This document shows, one piece after another, positions 15,459 through 25,000 of a DNA stretch of 64,000 bases. The position numbers and the translations under genes were made by a program. Position 1 is the first letter of the stretch. Every line of letters starts with the position of its first letter. Below the pieces are notes generated by a model. That model worked only from the letters and a program-made list of their open reading frames with translations, searched no databases and had not been told where the DNA came from. The DNA comes from Pelagibius sp965227505. Its GTDB lineage: Bacteria; Pseudomonadota; Alphaproteobacteria; Kiloniellales; Kiloniellaceae. The DNA is taken from NCBI RefSeq assembly GCF_965227505.1, contig NZ_OZ245757.1:2542001-2606000 (forward strand), given 5' to 3'.

Positions 15459-16084
15459 GGGCTCTCGCGCAGCAGGCTGTCATCGTCGACCTGCTTCACC
15501 AGGAAGTCGGCGACGTCGGCACGCGATATGAGACCGTTGCGCCACCGCCGCGGCTCCACGAGAACCCGGTAGCGCCCCGTCTCGCGCCCCTTGGTCAGCA
15601 CGCCCGGCCTGACAATGGTCCAATCCAGGGCGCTGTCCTTGATTATCGCTTCCTGAACCGTCTTGTCATCGTAGGCCTGGCCGAGAAACAGCCGAAAGGG
15701 AAGGCGCTGCAGGCAGCCGATGGCGGCACGGCTGTCGCCGGCCCCAAACCCGGTCACGCAAAGCAGACGTCTGACCCCGGCGGCTTCCATCGCCGGCACG
15801 AGAATACGCGTGGCTTCTGAAAACAGCGTGATCGGCCCGAAGATCATCTGGGGACCGGGCCGGACCCCCAGCGCCTGGATCACGATGTCGATTCCGGCGA
15901 GCGCGGCCGTCACGTCCTCCGCATTCAGCGCATCGCCTTTGATCTTTTCGAGCATGTCGTGGTCGAGGCCGATCTGACCGGCACTGCGCGCCATGGCCCG
16001 GACGCGATGCCCGCCGGCCAGCGCCCGCTTCACGGTGGCGAGGCCGATCCCCTTGCTTGCGCCGATGATGAGAACTCTGGCCAA
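15443..16084 (-). CDS. NAD(P)-binding oxidoreductase, NmrA/SDR-like
   Basis: The 213-aa protein starts with a Rossmann motif (ARVLIIGASKGIGLATVKRAL) and has an ALGV segment, LLCVTGFGAGDSR, and a C-terminal SALDWTIVRPGVLTKG block. This is the atypical short-chain dehydrogenase/NmrA-like group that binds NAD(P)H, often without the catalytic Tyr-x3-Lys; I do not see a clear YxxxK. The start is probably the TTG at 16084: AAGGAG lies 6 nt upstream and the Rossmann strand begins directly after. A GTG 18 nt upstream would put that ribosome site inside the gene. The substrate is unknown; some relatives act as flavin reductases or redox sensors. The 3' end is tandemly duplicated. Confidence 0.75.
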   Translation of the reverse strand: MARVLIIGASKGIGLATVKRALAGGHRVRAMARSAGQIGLDHDMLEKIKGDALNAEDVTAALAGIDIVIQALGVRPGPQMIFGPITLFSEATRILVPAMEAAGVRRLLCVTGFGAGDSRAAIGCLQRLPFRLFLGQAYDDKTVQEAIIKDSALDWTIVRPGVLTKGRETGRYRVLVEPRRWRNGLISRADVADFLVKQVDDDSLLRESPVIVY

Positions 16085-16132
16085 ACCCAGCTCCTTGTTC
16101 ACGTGATCCCGTGCTCGGTCAGGGCCTTGGCC

Positions 16133-16939
16133 CTAGGCGGTCACCTTCTCCGCAGCGGCTTCAAGGGGTTGGCACTGCTCGCACACGAAGGCGCGGCGTC
16201 CGTCCATCTCGAAACGCCGAATCTCCCCAAGACAGGCGGGGCAGCTGTCTTTCCCGAAGATGTTCACCCGCTCCCCATAGCGCGTCCTGGACGCCGGCGC
16301 GCCGTCCACCGTAACGATTGCGTTGCGCTTGACCCCGATGGCCAAAAGCGCCTTCGCGTCCTGCCAGATTCGGTCAAAGGTTTCCCGGTCGATGGCCCGC
16401 CCGGGGGTTTCCGGGTGGACCGCCTGGCGCCAGAGGATCTCCGAGCGGTAGATGTTGCCGATCCCTGCCATCACCGATTGGTCCATGATGAGCCGGCCGA
16501 TCGCAGCACGGCTGCCGCTGATGCGCGCGAAGGCGCGGTCGGGATCGGCATCACTGCGCAGGACATCGGGCCCGATCCGCGCGACGAGAGCCAACCTTTC
16601 GGGCTCATCGAGCAAGCGGCAGGTGTTGGGGCCGTTCACATCGACAACGTGGGTCGCGCCGACAAGCCGGACCCGCACGGCGCCACGCGGCTCGGCCGAG
16701 GGCAGCCTGGCAACACGAAAGCGGCCGAACAGGCCGAGGTGGATGTGCAGCGTCTCGCCGCCCTCGAACCCATAGAGCAGATGCTTCCCATAAGCTTCAA
16801 CGCTGAGGCAGCGTTTGCCGTCGATCCGGCCCGCGCCTTCGGCGAAACGTCCTTGCGGGGAGGACACGGCCAGAACCCGGCCCGCCAGTACCCGGCGATG
16901 GTCGCGCGCCGCGCGATGGATTGTATGACCTTCCGGCAT
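16133..16939 (-). CDS. nei: Fpg/Nei family DNA glycosylase (endonuclease VIII type)
   Basis: The 268-aa enzyme starts MPEGHTIHRAARDH after a GGGAGA site. Pro2 (Schiff-base nucleophile) and Glu3 are in place, and PEGHTIH is the Nei rather than Fpg pattern. The helix-two-turn-helix region (DQSVMAGIGNIYRSEILW) and a C-terminal zinc finger (CPACLGE ... FVCEQC, C-x2-C ... C-x2-C) are present. It removes oxidised pyrimidines and nicks the abasic site in base excision repair. It stands alone, with 48 bp between its stop and the oxidoreductase start. In-frame start codons further upstream would displace the obligatory N-terminal proline, so they are rejected. Confidence 0.93.
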   Translation of the reverse strand: MPEGHTIHRAARDHRRVLAGRVLAVSSPQGRFAEGAGRIDGKRCLSVEAYGKHLLYGFEGGETLHIHLGLFGRFRVARLPSAEPRGAVRVRLVGATHVVDVNGPNTCRLLDEPERLALVARIGPDVLRSDADPDRAFARISGSRAAIGRLIMDQSVMAGIGNIYRSEILWRQAVHPETPGRAIDRETFDRIWQDAKALLAIGVKRNAIVTVDGAPASRTRYGERVNIFGKDSCPACLGEIRRFEMDGRRAFVCEQCQPLEAAAEKVTA

Positions 16940-17388
16940 GTTCTCCCAACTCTCGCCCAAGCTCAACGACCGGGGCAGTCCGATGGCTGCCGTTGCAACA
17001 GCGAACACTTAACATCGGATCGGGCTGCGCCCAAGCCGGCGGTGCGAAGCGGCCGCTGTGGGGCGCGATCATCAGACAGGGAGCTATTCCTGGCCGGAGT
17101 TCCGTCAACACACCGACGCGGAAAACCCTGTCGGAGCCGGCAGAGGCGAGGCCCGGGCTCCGCCATGCGACCGGCCCCGGCTCCGGCCCCGGCTCCGGCA
17201 CCGGCACCGGCAGCGGCAGCGGCAGCGGCAGCGGGATCGTGACGGGACGCATCATCCGAAGCACCACAGTCTGCGTACAAGATCGCGTGCGGCTTACAAC
17301 AGGCTTCGTCGTTGCCTGCCCTGACACTTGAACGCGGCGCCTCGGCCTTGCACTCAAAAGACAAGTCAGTTCCAAAGGAGAAATCTCG
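16940..17388. other. 449-bp intergenic region between nei and the fasciclin gene
   Basis: No credible gene lies here. The region contains a GC-rich hexanucleotide repeat (17173-17232), then the leader of the fasciclin gene with AAAGGAG before the ATG at 17389. The two flanking genes are divergent, so promoters for both should lie here, but I cannot assign hexamers confidently. Confidence 0.5.
17173..17232. repeat. ten tandem GGCNNC hexamers with drifting sequence
   Basis: Ten 6-bp units run without a gap: four GGC(C/T)CC, two GGCACC, then four GGCAGC. The unit changes stepwise along the array, as expected for local slippage and conversion. It is not inside a recognisable gene. Open frames through it encode only simple Gly/Ser/Thr or Ala/Gly runs. 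Confidence 0.85.
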
Positions 17389-17889
17389 ATGCGTCGTTTC
17401 TTTACCCTGATCGCGGCCGCGTTCATGCTGGCCGGCACCGCTGTCCCGGCCCTTGCAGGTGGCCACCTCTCTTCCGAAAAAACCATCGTTTCCAATGCGG
17501 CTGAGGCCGAAAACCTCTCCACTCTGGTTGCGGCGGTCGAAGCGGCCGGCCTGGTCGATGCGCTGAACGGTGACGGTCCGCTGACCGTGTTCGCGCCGAC
17601 CGACGAAGCCTTCGCCAAGCTGCCCGAGGGCACTGTCGAAAACCTGCTCAAGCCGGAAAACAAGGATCAGCTTGTGGCCATCCTCACCTACCACGTCGTG
17701 CCGGGCAAGGTGATGTCGAGCGATCTGGCTGGCAAGGAGCTCTCGGCCAAGACGCTTGAAGGCAGCGAGGTGGCGATCAACGCGACCAGCGGCGTGAAGG
17801 TGGATGAGGCGACCGTTGTCGCCGCCGACATCGAGGCCTCGAACGGCGTCATTCACGTCATCGACACCGTGATCATCCCGGGAAGCTGA
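17389..17889 (+). CDS. secreted fasciclin (FAS1) domain protein
   Basis: The 166-aa protein has a signal peptide (MRRFFTLIAAAFMLAGTAVPALAG) and one FAS1 domain. The domain shows the H1 motif PLTVFAPTDEAFAKLPEGTVENLL, the TYHVVPGKVMSSDL (YH) motif and the C-terminal NGVIHVIDTVIIP motif. Bacterial single-FAS1 proteins are periplasmic or extracellular and are linked to adhesion or surface attachment; the molecular partner is unknown. AAAGGAG precedes the ATG with good spacing. It is monocistronic, followed by a strong hairpin. It lies just before the giant secreted protein, also a surface/adhesion candidate, but nothing shows common regulation. Confidence 0.93.
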   Translation: MRRFFTLIAAAFMLAGTAVPALAGGHLSSEKTIVSNAAEAENLSTLVAAVEAAGLVDALNGDGPLTVFAPTDEAFAKLPEGTVENLLKPENKDQLVAILTYHVVPGKVMSSDLAGKELSAKTLEGSEVAINATSGVKVDEATVVAADIEASNGVIHVIDTVIIPGS

Positions 17890-17898
17890 CCGCCGGGT

Positions 17899-17937
17899 GA
17901 GACCCGCTCCGGCCAGCAGCTGCCGGGAGCGGGTCTC
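17899..17937 (+). terminator. hairpin terminator of the fasciclin gene
   Basis: GAGACCCGCTCC (17899-17910) and GGAGCGGGTCTC (17926-17937) form a perfect 12-bp stem with a 15-nt loop, 9 nt after the stop codon. Only a weak T-rich tail (CTTGTCTCC) follows. Confidence 0.65.
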
Positions 17938-19095
17938 CTTGTCTCCGCATCGCCACTGCGACGTCCCTTCATCGTCGCACGGCCGTCGCGCCCTTCAGGG
18001 CCGCGCCTTCATATACAACATACAACGCGCGGCGCAGCTTGCCGGCAGAGCAGCCGCAGTGAGACCGGTCCCCTGAAGGCGGTCGCCCGCGGGCCGGTGA
18101 AGCGGTGGGGCAGCGCGGGTCCTTCCGGTACGGCCCCGGGCGTCCCGGCAGGAAAAACCTGGCGCACATCGTCACCGATCCAACCTTTCATTCCGCCTTC
18201 CCTCGCGAAGCGGCTCTTCAGCCTGGCGGCTGCAATACCGGCCCCGCTGTCGAGGGCGGTTTCGCTCCCGTCCTCGGCAACGGCGGGCACGCCGCGATCA
18301 GGAACAGAATCGCAAACGCCACCTCATTCCTATGCGAATGATATCAACTGTAAGTGCTTGCACGGGTTGAGAATCTACCAGACACCCTATTCCTTTGGTT
18401 TATTCTGAGCTTATTACTTCGGTTTATACTTAGAATATACCATCAGTATCGTCAGATATATTCTTTGGTTAATTTACCATATTCATAAGAATAGGCTTTT
18501 ATTTGTGTTCATATTAGTGATTTGTGATCGATTTAAGCTAATTTATTTGAAAAATTCTTCCGCCTCCGATATAAGACAACGTATGCATAAATGAGTTGGG
18601 CAAACAGCCCGACCACACAGGGAAAACGAGGCGGGACAGGTCATCCCCCTTTGTAAAAGTGTCAAAGGACGAACCCTCGGTTGATCGAGGCGCTGTGCGC
18701 CTGGGTGAGAGCTGCGGGATCGGTGGGAGCGAACGCGGATGTCTCAGGCTGAGACGGAGTTCAGGCAGGATGCCGTTTTTCCCGGAGGTGGAGATCCGGG
18801 GAACGCCAGCACCGGAGCAAAGCGCCGCAGCGGCGCAGCGCCGGTACTGCCCTCTTCATTACACTACGGCTTCCGGTTCCCCTGGACAGTGAAGCCGCCC
18901 GCTGCCCGATCGCAGAACGCGCCTCGGGTGGACAGGCGCCTGCTTGCCGCCGTTCCGGCGGCTTGTACCCAACCGCGATGTCGGCTTCGCGGAGGGATGC
19001 GTTCGTTGCCAATCATAACGTCAGCTTGCAGGGGGCGCGGCCGTGCCGCGGCGACCCCAGCGTTGCATTAACCGTTTCGAGTCGGGAGAACTCAG
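17938..19095. other. 1.16-kb gene-free leader of the giant secreted-protein gene
   Basis: Short open frames occur here, but none has a ribosome site or recognisable protein. The GC-rich part (17938-18330) is followed by an AT-rich core (about 18331-18590) and a second GC-rich part of ~500 bp up to the start codon. Small inverted repeats are visible in the last part: CCTTTG/CAAAGG at 18648-18668 and GTCTCA-GGC-TGAGAC at 18741-18755. GGGAG precedes the ATG at 19096. A long regulated promoter plus a long 5' untranslated region is the simplest reading. Confidence 0.55.
18393..18474. promoter_or_regulatory. three phased copies of CTTYGGTTWAT in an AT-rich island
   Basis: CTTTGGTTTATT (18393-18404), CTTCGGTTTATA (18417-18428) and CTTTGGTTAATT (18463-18474) are near-identical direct repeats, starting 24 and 46 bp apart, about 2 and 4 helical turns. 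They lie in the most AT-rich stretch of the window, upstream of the giant gene. Such phased repeats suggest cooperative binding of an activator or of a nucleoid protein. The binding factor is unknown. Confidence 0.5.
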
Positions 19096-22000
19096 ATGGT
19101 CGATTTCGGTTTTGATCCGGTGATTGCCGGGTACAGCAGCCCCACGTCCCTGCAGTTCGTAGAAGGGCCGAACGGCGAGGATCTTCTGGTGACCTCGCAG
19201 CAGGACGGAACGCTCACGGTCTGGAATGTGACGAGCACCGGCAGCGGTGCCGACAAGGACTTCTCGGCAACCAAGGTTTTCGAAACCGATATCGTCAAGA
19301 CGATCCTCAATCACGACGATGACGGCCAGGTCAATCTGGGTGTGACCGACCGGCAGATCACCGGCTTCAAGGCGCTGGTCGACGAGAACGGCGACATCCA
19401 GATCTATGTGACCTCGAGCGATCCGCGCATCGGCGGCGGCGGCGGGAACAGCGTCGACGACAAGAACCTCGACACCAACTCCGGCGTGCTGTCGAAGGTT
19501 TCGATCGAGGTTCCGGCCGACGCCTCGGTGCCCGATACCGGCTGGGGCGCCGACAAGATCGACCTGCTGCGCGGCCTGCCGCGCTCCGAGGAAAACCACT
19601 CGGTCAACGGCCTGGAGTTCACGCCCGAAGGCAAGCTGCTGGTCGCGGTCGGCGGTTTCACCAATACCGGTGCCCCCTCGCAGAACCTTGTCTACACGCC
19701 GGAGTACTTCCTCTCGGCGGCGATTATCGAAGTCGACGTCGCGGCCATCGAGGCCATGGATACCAAGACCGATCTGTCGGGCCAGGAGTACAAATACGAC
19801 CTGCCGACGCTGGGCATCGAGAGGCTCGACGATCCGAGCCGCAACGACGTCGAGGGAATCGGCTTCTCCAGCAATCCCGACAATCCCTTCGGCGGCAATG
19901 ACGGCTACAACCAGGCCTATCTGGAACCGGGCGGCCCCGTCTCCATCTTCGCCACCGGTTTCCGCAACACCTACGACATCGCGGTCGTCGAGCTGGAGCC
20001 GGGCGACGTCGGCTACGTCGAACCGACCGACCAGAACCCGAACCCGGACAACTTCCGCGTATATACCTGGGACAACGGCGCCAACAACGGCTGGGGCGAT
20101 CCGCCCCTCGATGCCAACGGTGTGCCGGTGACCGAAGCCAACCCACAGGACGCGACCAACTATCCTGTGGTGGAGGACAACACGCCGGTGGCGCCCGGCG
20201 CCCAGGACCAGCTGCACATTGTCGAGCGGGGCGGTTACTACGGCAGCCCCAATCCGAGCCGCGTCAATCCCGACACGCCGCTCTATCTGAAGCCGGAGAT
20301 CGAAACCGGCGCCAACAACTTCGGCCAGGTCGCGCCGGAATTCATTGTCGATCCAAACCAGCCGGCGACCGGCGCCAACGTTCTGGGGCTTTGGGACTTC
20401 CTGCCCGATGGCGTCAACGATCCTTTGAACGGCTACGCCGTCGACCCGCTGGAGGGCCACTACCTGAAGCCGGCGCCGGGCGGCAACAGCTCCGACGGCA
20501 CCCTGGTGCTGAACAACGGTTCGACCAACGGCCTTTTCGTCTTCGAATACGATCCGGCGATCCATCCGGCCTCAATGGAGGAGTTTGACGGCAACCTCTT
20601 CGCCACCGGTTTCGACGAGCAGATCCTGCGTGTCGAGTTCAACGAAGACGGCACCGTCGCGCTCAACCGCGTCGACATCGAGATCTCCAACAACGCCTGG
20701 CAGGCAAGCCCCGGGGCGAATCCGCTTGATGTCACGGTGGGGCCGGGCGGCTCCATCTGGGTCGCCGCGCACGGCGGCAACAACATCTTCGCTTTCATCC
20801 CCGAAGGCATCCCCGTCGAGGAAACCGACAACGACGACAACGACAACCTGCTCGACAACCTCGACCCCTTCCAGCTCGACGCTGAGAACGGCCTTGGGGA
20901 GAACAGCAAGGTCGACCCCGGTGAGGTTTTCGAGTTTTCGATGGAAACCGAGCTGCCGACGCCCAACGGCCTGCAGGGCTTTGCGCTCGGCTTCACCGGC
21001 CACATGGTCAACTACGACACCGAGTACTTCACCAATGCCTCCGGCGTGGTGAAGGGCGGCATTCTCGAGGGCGGTATCGCCGGCAAACTGCAGTTGGAGT
21101 TCGACGCGATCGGCACCGGCACGGCGGTCGGTTCGGATTCCGGCGGCGGAACCGGCAACAGCGCGACCTATGCCCTGCAGGCCGGCGTGAACTTCGACGA
21201 TGCCTCCGACAAGATCATTCTCGAATCCACGATGTCCAACCCCTGGAGCGGGTCGACGCCGCAGCCCGGCCAGTCGATGGGCATCCAGTTCGGCACCGGC
21301 ACGCAGTTCGACTTCGCGATGTTCAACTTCGGCGTCAATGACCAGGGCGAAGCGGAGGTTCAGGTCACCATCGAACTGAACGACGTGCCCGTCGTGACCG
21401 AGACCTATGCGGCGCCGGGGCTGCTCGACGGCCTGGACTCCGACATGATCATGCGGGTCGTCATCGACCGCGACGCCGGCACCGTGACGCCGTTCTGGGA
21501 ATACGAGACCAGCAGCGGGACGGTCACCGGCAGCGCCGATCCGATCTCGCTGGACACCGACAACAACCCGGCCACGCTGAACAACCTGGAAGAGGCGCTC
21601 TTTGGCGCCGCCAACGGCGGCTTCCTGGCGCGGGAAAAGCCCAACGCGCCGGGTGAACAGGGCAACGTGCTCTTCGGTGACCTGGGCCAGGGCTTCGGCG
21701 TTCCCCTCGGCCTGGCGGTCGGGATCAACGGACGCGTCGACACCCTGGGATCGGACCCCAGCGGCACCACCTTTGCACCGGAGTTCGACAACCTTTTGGT
21801 CGCGGCTTCGGACGCCAACGGCAACTTCGCACCGGTCGTCGAAGGCGAGAACGCCGGCAGCGTGGAGTTCAATCAGACACTGACCATCGACCCGGCGGCA
21901 CTGCTCGCCAACGACCGGGATCTGGACGGCGGCACGCTGAGCATCGTCGAGGTCAAGGACGCGACCGGCGGAACGGTGCAACTGGTGAACGGGCAGATCG

Positions 22001-25000
22001 AATTCACCGCCACCAGTCTGTCCGGCGCCGGCTTCACCTACGTGGTGAGCGACGGCACCTCGACGACCGAGGCGCAGGCCAGCGTCACGGTGACCCTGCC
22101 GGGCGGCCCGGGCAACGTGCTCTACCGCGTCAATGCGGGCGGTCCCGAGGTGGCGGCCCTCGACGGCGGCCCCAACTGGGAAGCGGACGCCGTGAGCAAC
22201 CCGAGCCAGTATCTGACCTCGGACGGCACCGACAGCACCTTTACCTCGGGTGCGACAGACGAAGCGGGAGAGATCCTCGTCGCAGGCGAAAGCGCCCTGT
22301 CGAATGTCGACGGCACAGAAGTGCCCGAGGCAATCTTCTTCATCGAGCGGTCCGACAACACCGATGATGCTGACATCCTCGAGTATACTTTCCCGGTCAC
22401 CGGGGGCGGCACCTATCTCGTCAACATCTACTACACCGAGAACTGGCCGGGCATCGTGACCGGTGGTCCGCGGCAATTCGATGTTGCGGTAAACGGTGTC
22501 ATTCCGAGCGAGTTCTCGGACATCAATCCCTACGAGGAGTCCGCCTCGCAGCTCGGCGTCGCCCACAAGCGCAGCTTCTTCGTGACGCAGGACCCCGGCG
22601 ATGCAGCGCTGAACCTGGCCTTCCTGCACAACGATCCGGCGATCCAGAACCCGAAGATCAACGGGATCGAGATTATCGAGTTCCCCGCAGCCGACGCCCC
22701 GCCGGAAGCATCGATCGGCGACGTCACGGTCACCGAGGGCGGCGACCTCCTGTTCGCGGTTTCGCTCAACAAGGCGGTGCCGGCCGACGCGGCCGCACCG
22801 GTCACCATCACCTACGAGATCGTTCCCGACACGGCGCAGCCGGGCGTGGACTATCAGGTTGCGGGCGAGACCCCGGACGGCAATGGGGTCATCACCGGGT
22901 CGGTCACGATCGCCAAGGGATCCTCGGATCAGAACGTCATCGTCCAGTCGATCGACAACGACCTGCTCGACGGGACCCGCGGGTTCACCGTCAACCTGAC
23001 CGGCGTGACCGGCGGCGAAGCCAGCATCGGCGACGGCCAGGCGCTCGGCACCATTCAGGACGACGAGGTGCCCGTCATCGAGAAGGGCGCGGTACTGCTG
23101 GCCGTCAACGTCGGCGGCCCGGAGGTCACCGCCACCGACGGCGTCGTCTATCAGGCGGATCTGGCCACCAGCTGGACCGGCTCCACCACCTATGTCGACG
23201 GTCAGGGCGGACCCGACGAGGCCCTGGTCGGCGGCGACTACGACGGCGACGGCGACACCGACAGCGACGATGTCCTCTATGCGACGGAACGCTTCGGCGG
23301 TTCGCCGGGCGGCGCTCCGCTGGTCTACACGGCCGATGGTCTGCCCGAAGGCGACGCGATCCTCACCCTGAAGTTCGCGGAGATCTATGATCCCAATGCC
23401 AGCGTCGGCGAGCGGGTCTTCAGCGTCACGGTGAACGGCGTCGTGGTGATCGAGAACCTGGACCTGATGACGAGCGGCGCGCTGCACGAGGCGCAGGACT
23501 TCGACGTTCCGGTCACCATCGGGTCCGATGGCGTCCTGACCATCTCGATGACGGCCACGGCCGACAATGCGGCGCTCAAGGCTTTCGCGCTCTACGAAGC
23601 AGTAGAGGTCGCGGCGGACACCACCGCGCCGGAGGCCGCTATCTCCTTTGCGCCGCTGGTCACCGACAAGGACCCCATCGTCGCGACGGTGGTCTTCTCC
23701 GACAACGAGGCCTTCGACGACGCCAGCGTGGGGCCTGCCGACCTTACACTTACCGGCCCCAGCACGCCGGGCCCGGTGGACTTCTCCTACGATCCGGACA
23801 CCAATACGGCGACCTACAGCTTCGCGGCCCCGGTCGGCGGCTGGGCGGACGGCGACTACACGGCGACCCTGGCCGCGGATTCGGTGGCCGACGAAGCCGG
23901 CAACGGCATCGCCGAAACCTCTTCGACGCCGCTCAGCATCGCCGGCCTGCCGAGCGCGATCCTGGCGATCGCGGATGCCGGTGATGTTGTCGAAAGCGGT
24001 GATTCCGGTGTCACCAGCCTCGTCTTCGGCATGACCGCAACAGGCGGCTTCACCGGCGACCTCACCGTCAACGTCACGGTCGACAGTGTCGCCGAGCAGC
24101 GTGTCGTCAGCTTCGCCGCGGGGGTGGGCACGCTGACGGTCGAGGTGCCCAACGACAACGAGGACAACGGTCCGGAAGCGGTTTCCGTCACTCTCGATTC
24201 TGTCGTGGAGCCTGACTTCGCCATCGATCCGACCGCGGCGACGGCAAGCGGCAGCGTGACCGAGGACGATGTCTTCGATCCGAACGATATCGACAGCGAC
24301 GGTATCGCCAACACCGACGATCCCTTTGCCTTCGACGGGACCAACGGCGACAGCAAGGCACTGCTGCCCGGCGGCTCCTTCGTGCAGGACTTCAACACCG
24401 ACACGAGCGATCCCTTCAGCGCCGAGGCCGGCTTCACCGGGATCATCGTCAACCCGGCGTTCGATCCCGCCGGCGCCTCTGCAGACGATCCCTACGGCGA
24501 CCGCACGACGGAGTCCGGCGTTTCCATCTCCGGCGGTGCGCTTACCGTCGAGTCTTCGAACGACGACCTGTTCTCGACCGGGACGGCGGGGAACAACATC
24601 GTCAAGGACAACTACCAGTCGGCAGCCGACGTTACCGGCATCGACGTCTTCGAGGTCGAGGCCAAGGCGGCCAACCCCTTCTTCGGAACATCCGGACCCA
24701 CGAGCTTCGCCTCCTTCGGCATCACCCTCGGCGCCGGCGGCACCGACGACTACATGAAGTTCGTGCTTGGCGGTTCAGGTGACGGCCCGCGCATTCAGCT
24801 TGCCCAGGAATCAAGCCTGACCGGAGATAAGGAGGAGAACCTCCCGCTTTCCTCCGCGGCCGCCGGGGTCGACCCCGCCGACATCAAGGACGTGATCTTC
24901 AATCTGACCGTCGACAAGGTGGCCGGCACTGTCCAGGGCACCGCGACCTTGCTCGGCGATGACGGCAGCGAGCTCGGCAGCGTTCAGACCGCCGTGCGCG

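Noticed and set aside
17969..18408. Short open frames on both strands in the long intergenic region
   Set aside because: None has a ribosome site, a family motif or a consistent codon pattern.
18596..19095. Riboswitch in the leader of the giant gene
   Set aside because: Several small inverted repeats exist, but I cannot match them to any known riboswitch consensus by eye; a covariance-model search would be needed.
20572..23487. 971-codon open frame on the minus strand antisense to the giant gene
   Set aside because: Composition is typical of an antisense shadow in GC-rich DNA (Arg/Gly/Val/Asp bias), with no motifs or ribosome site; the plus-strand frame carries clear domains.
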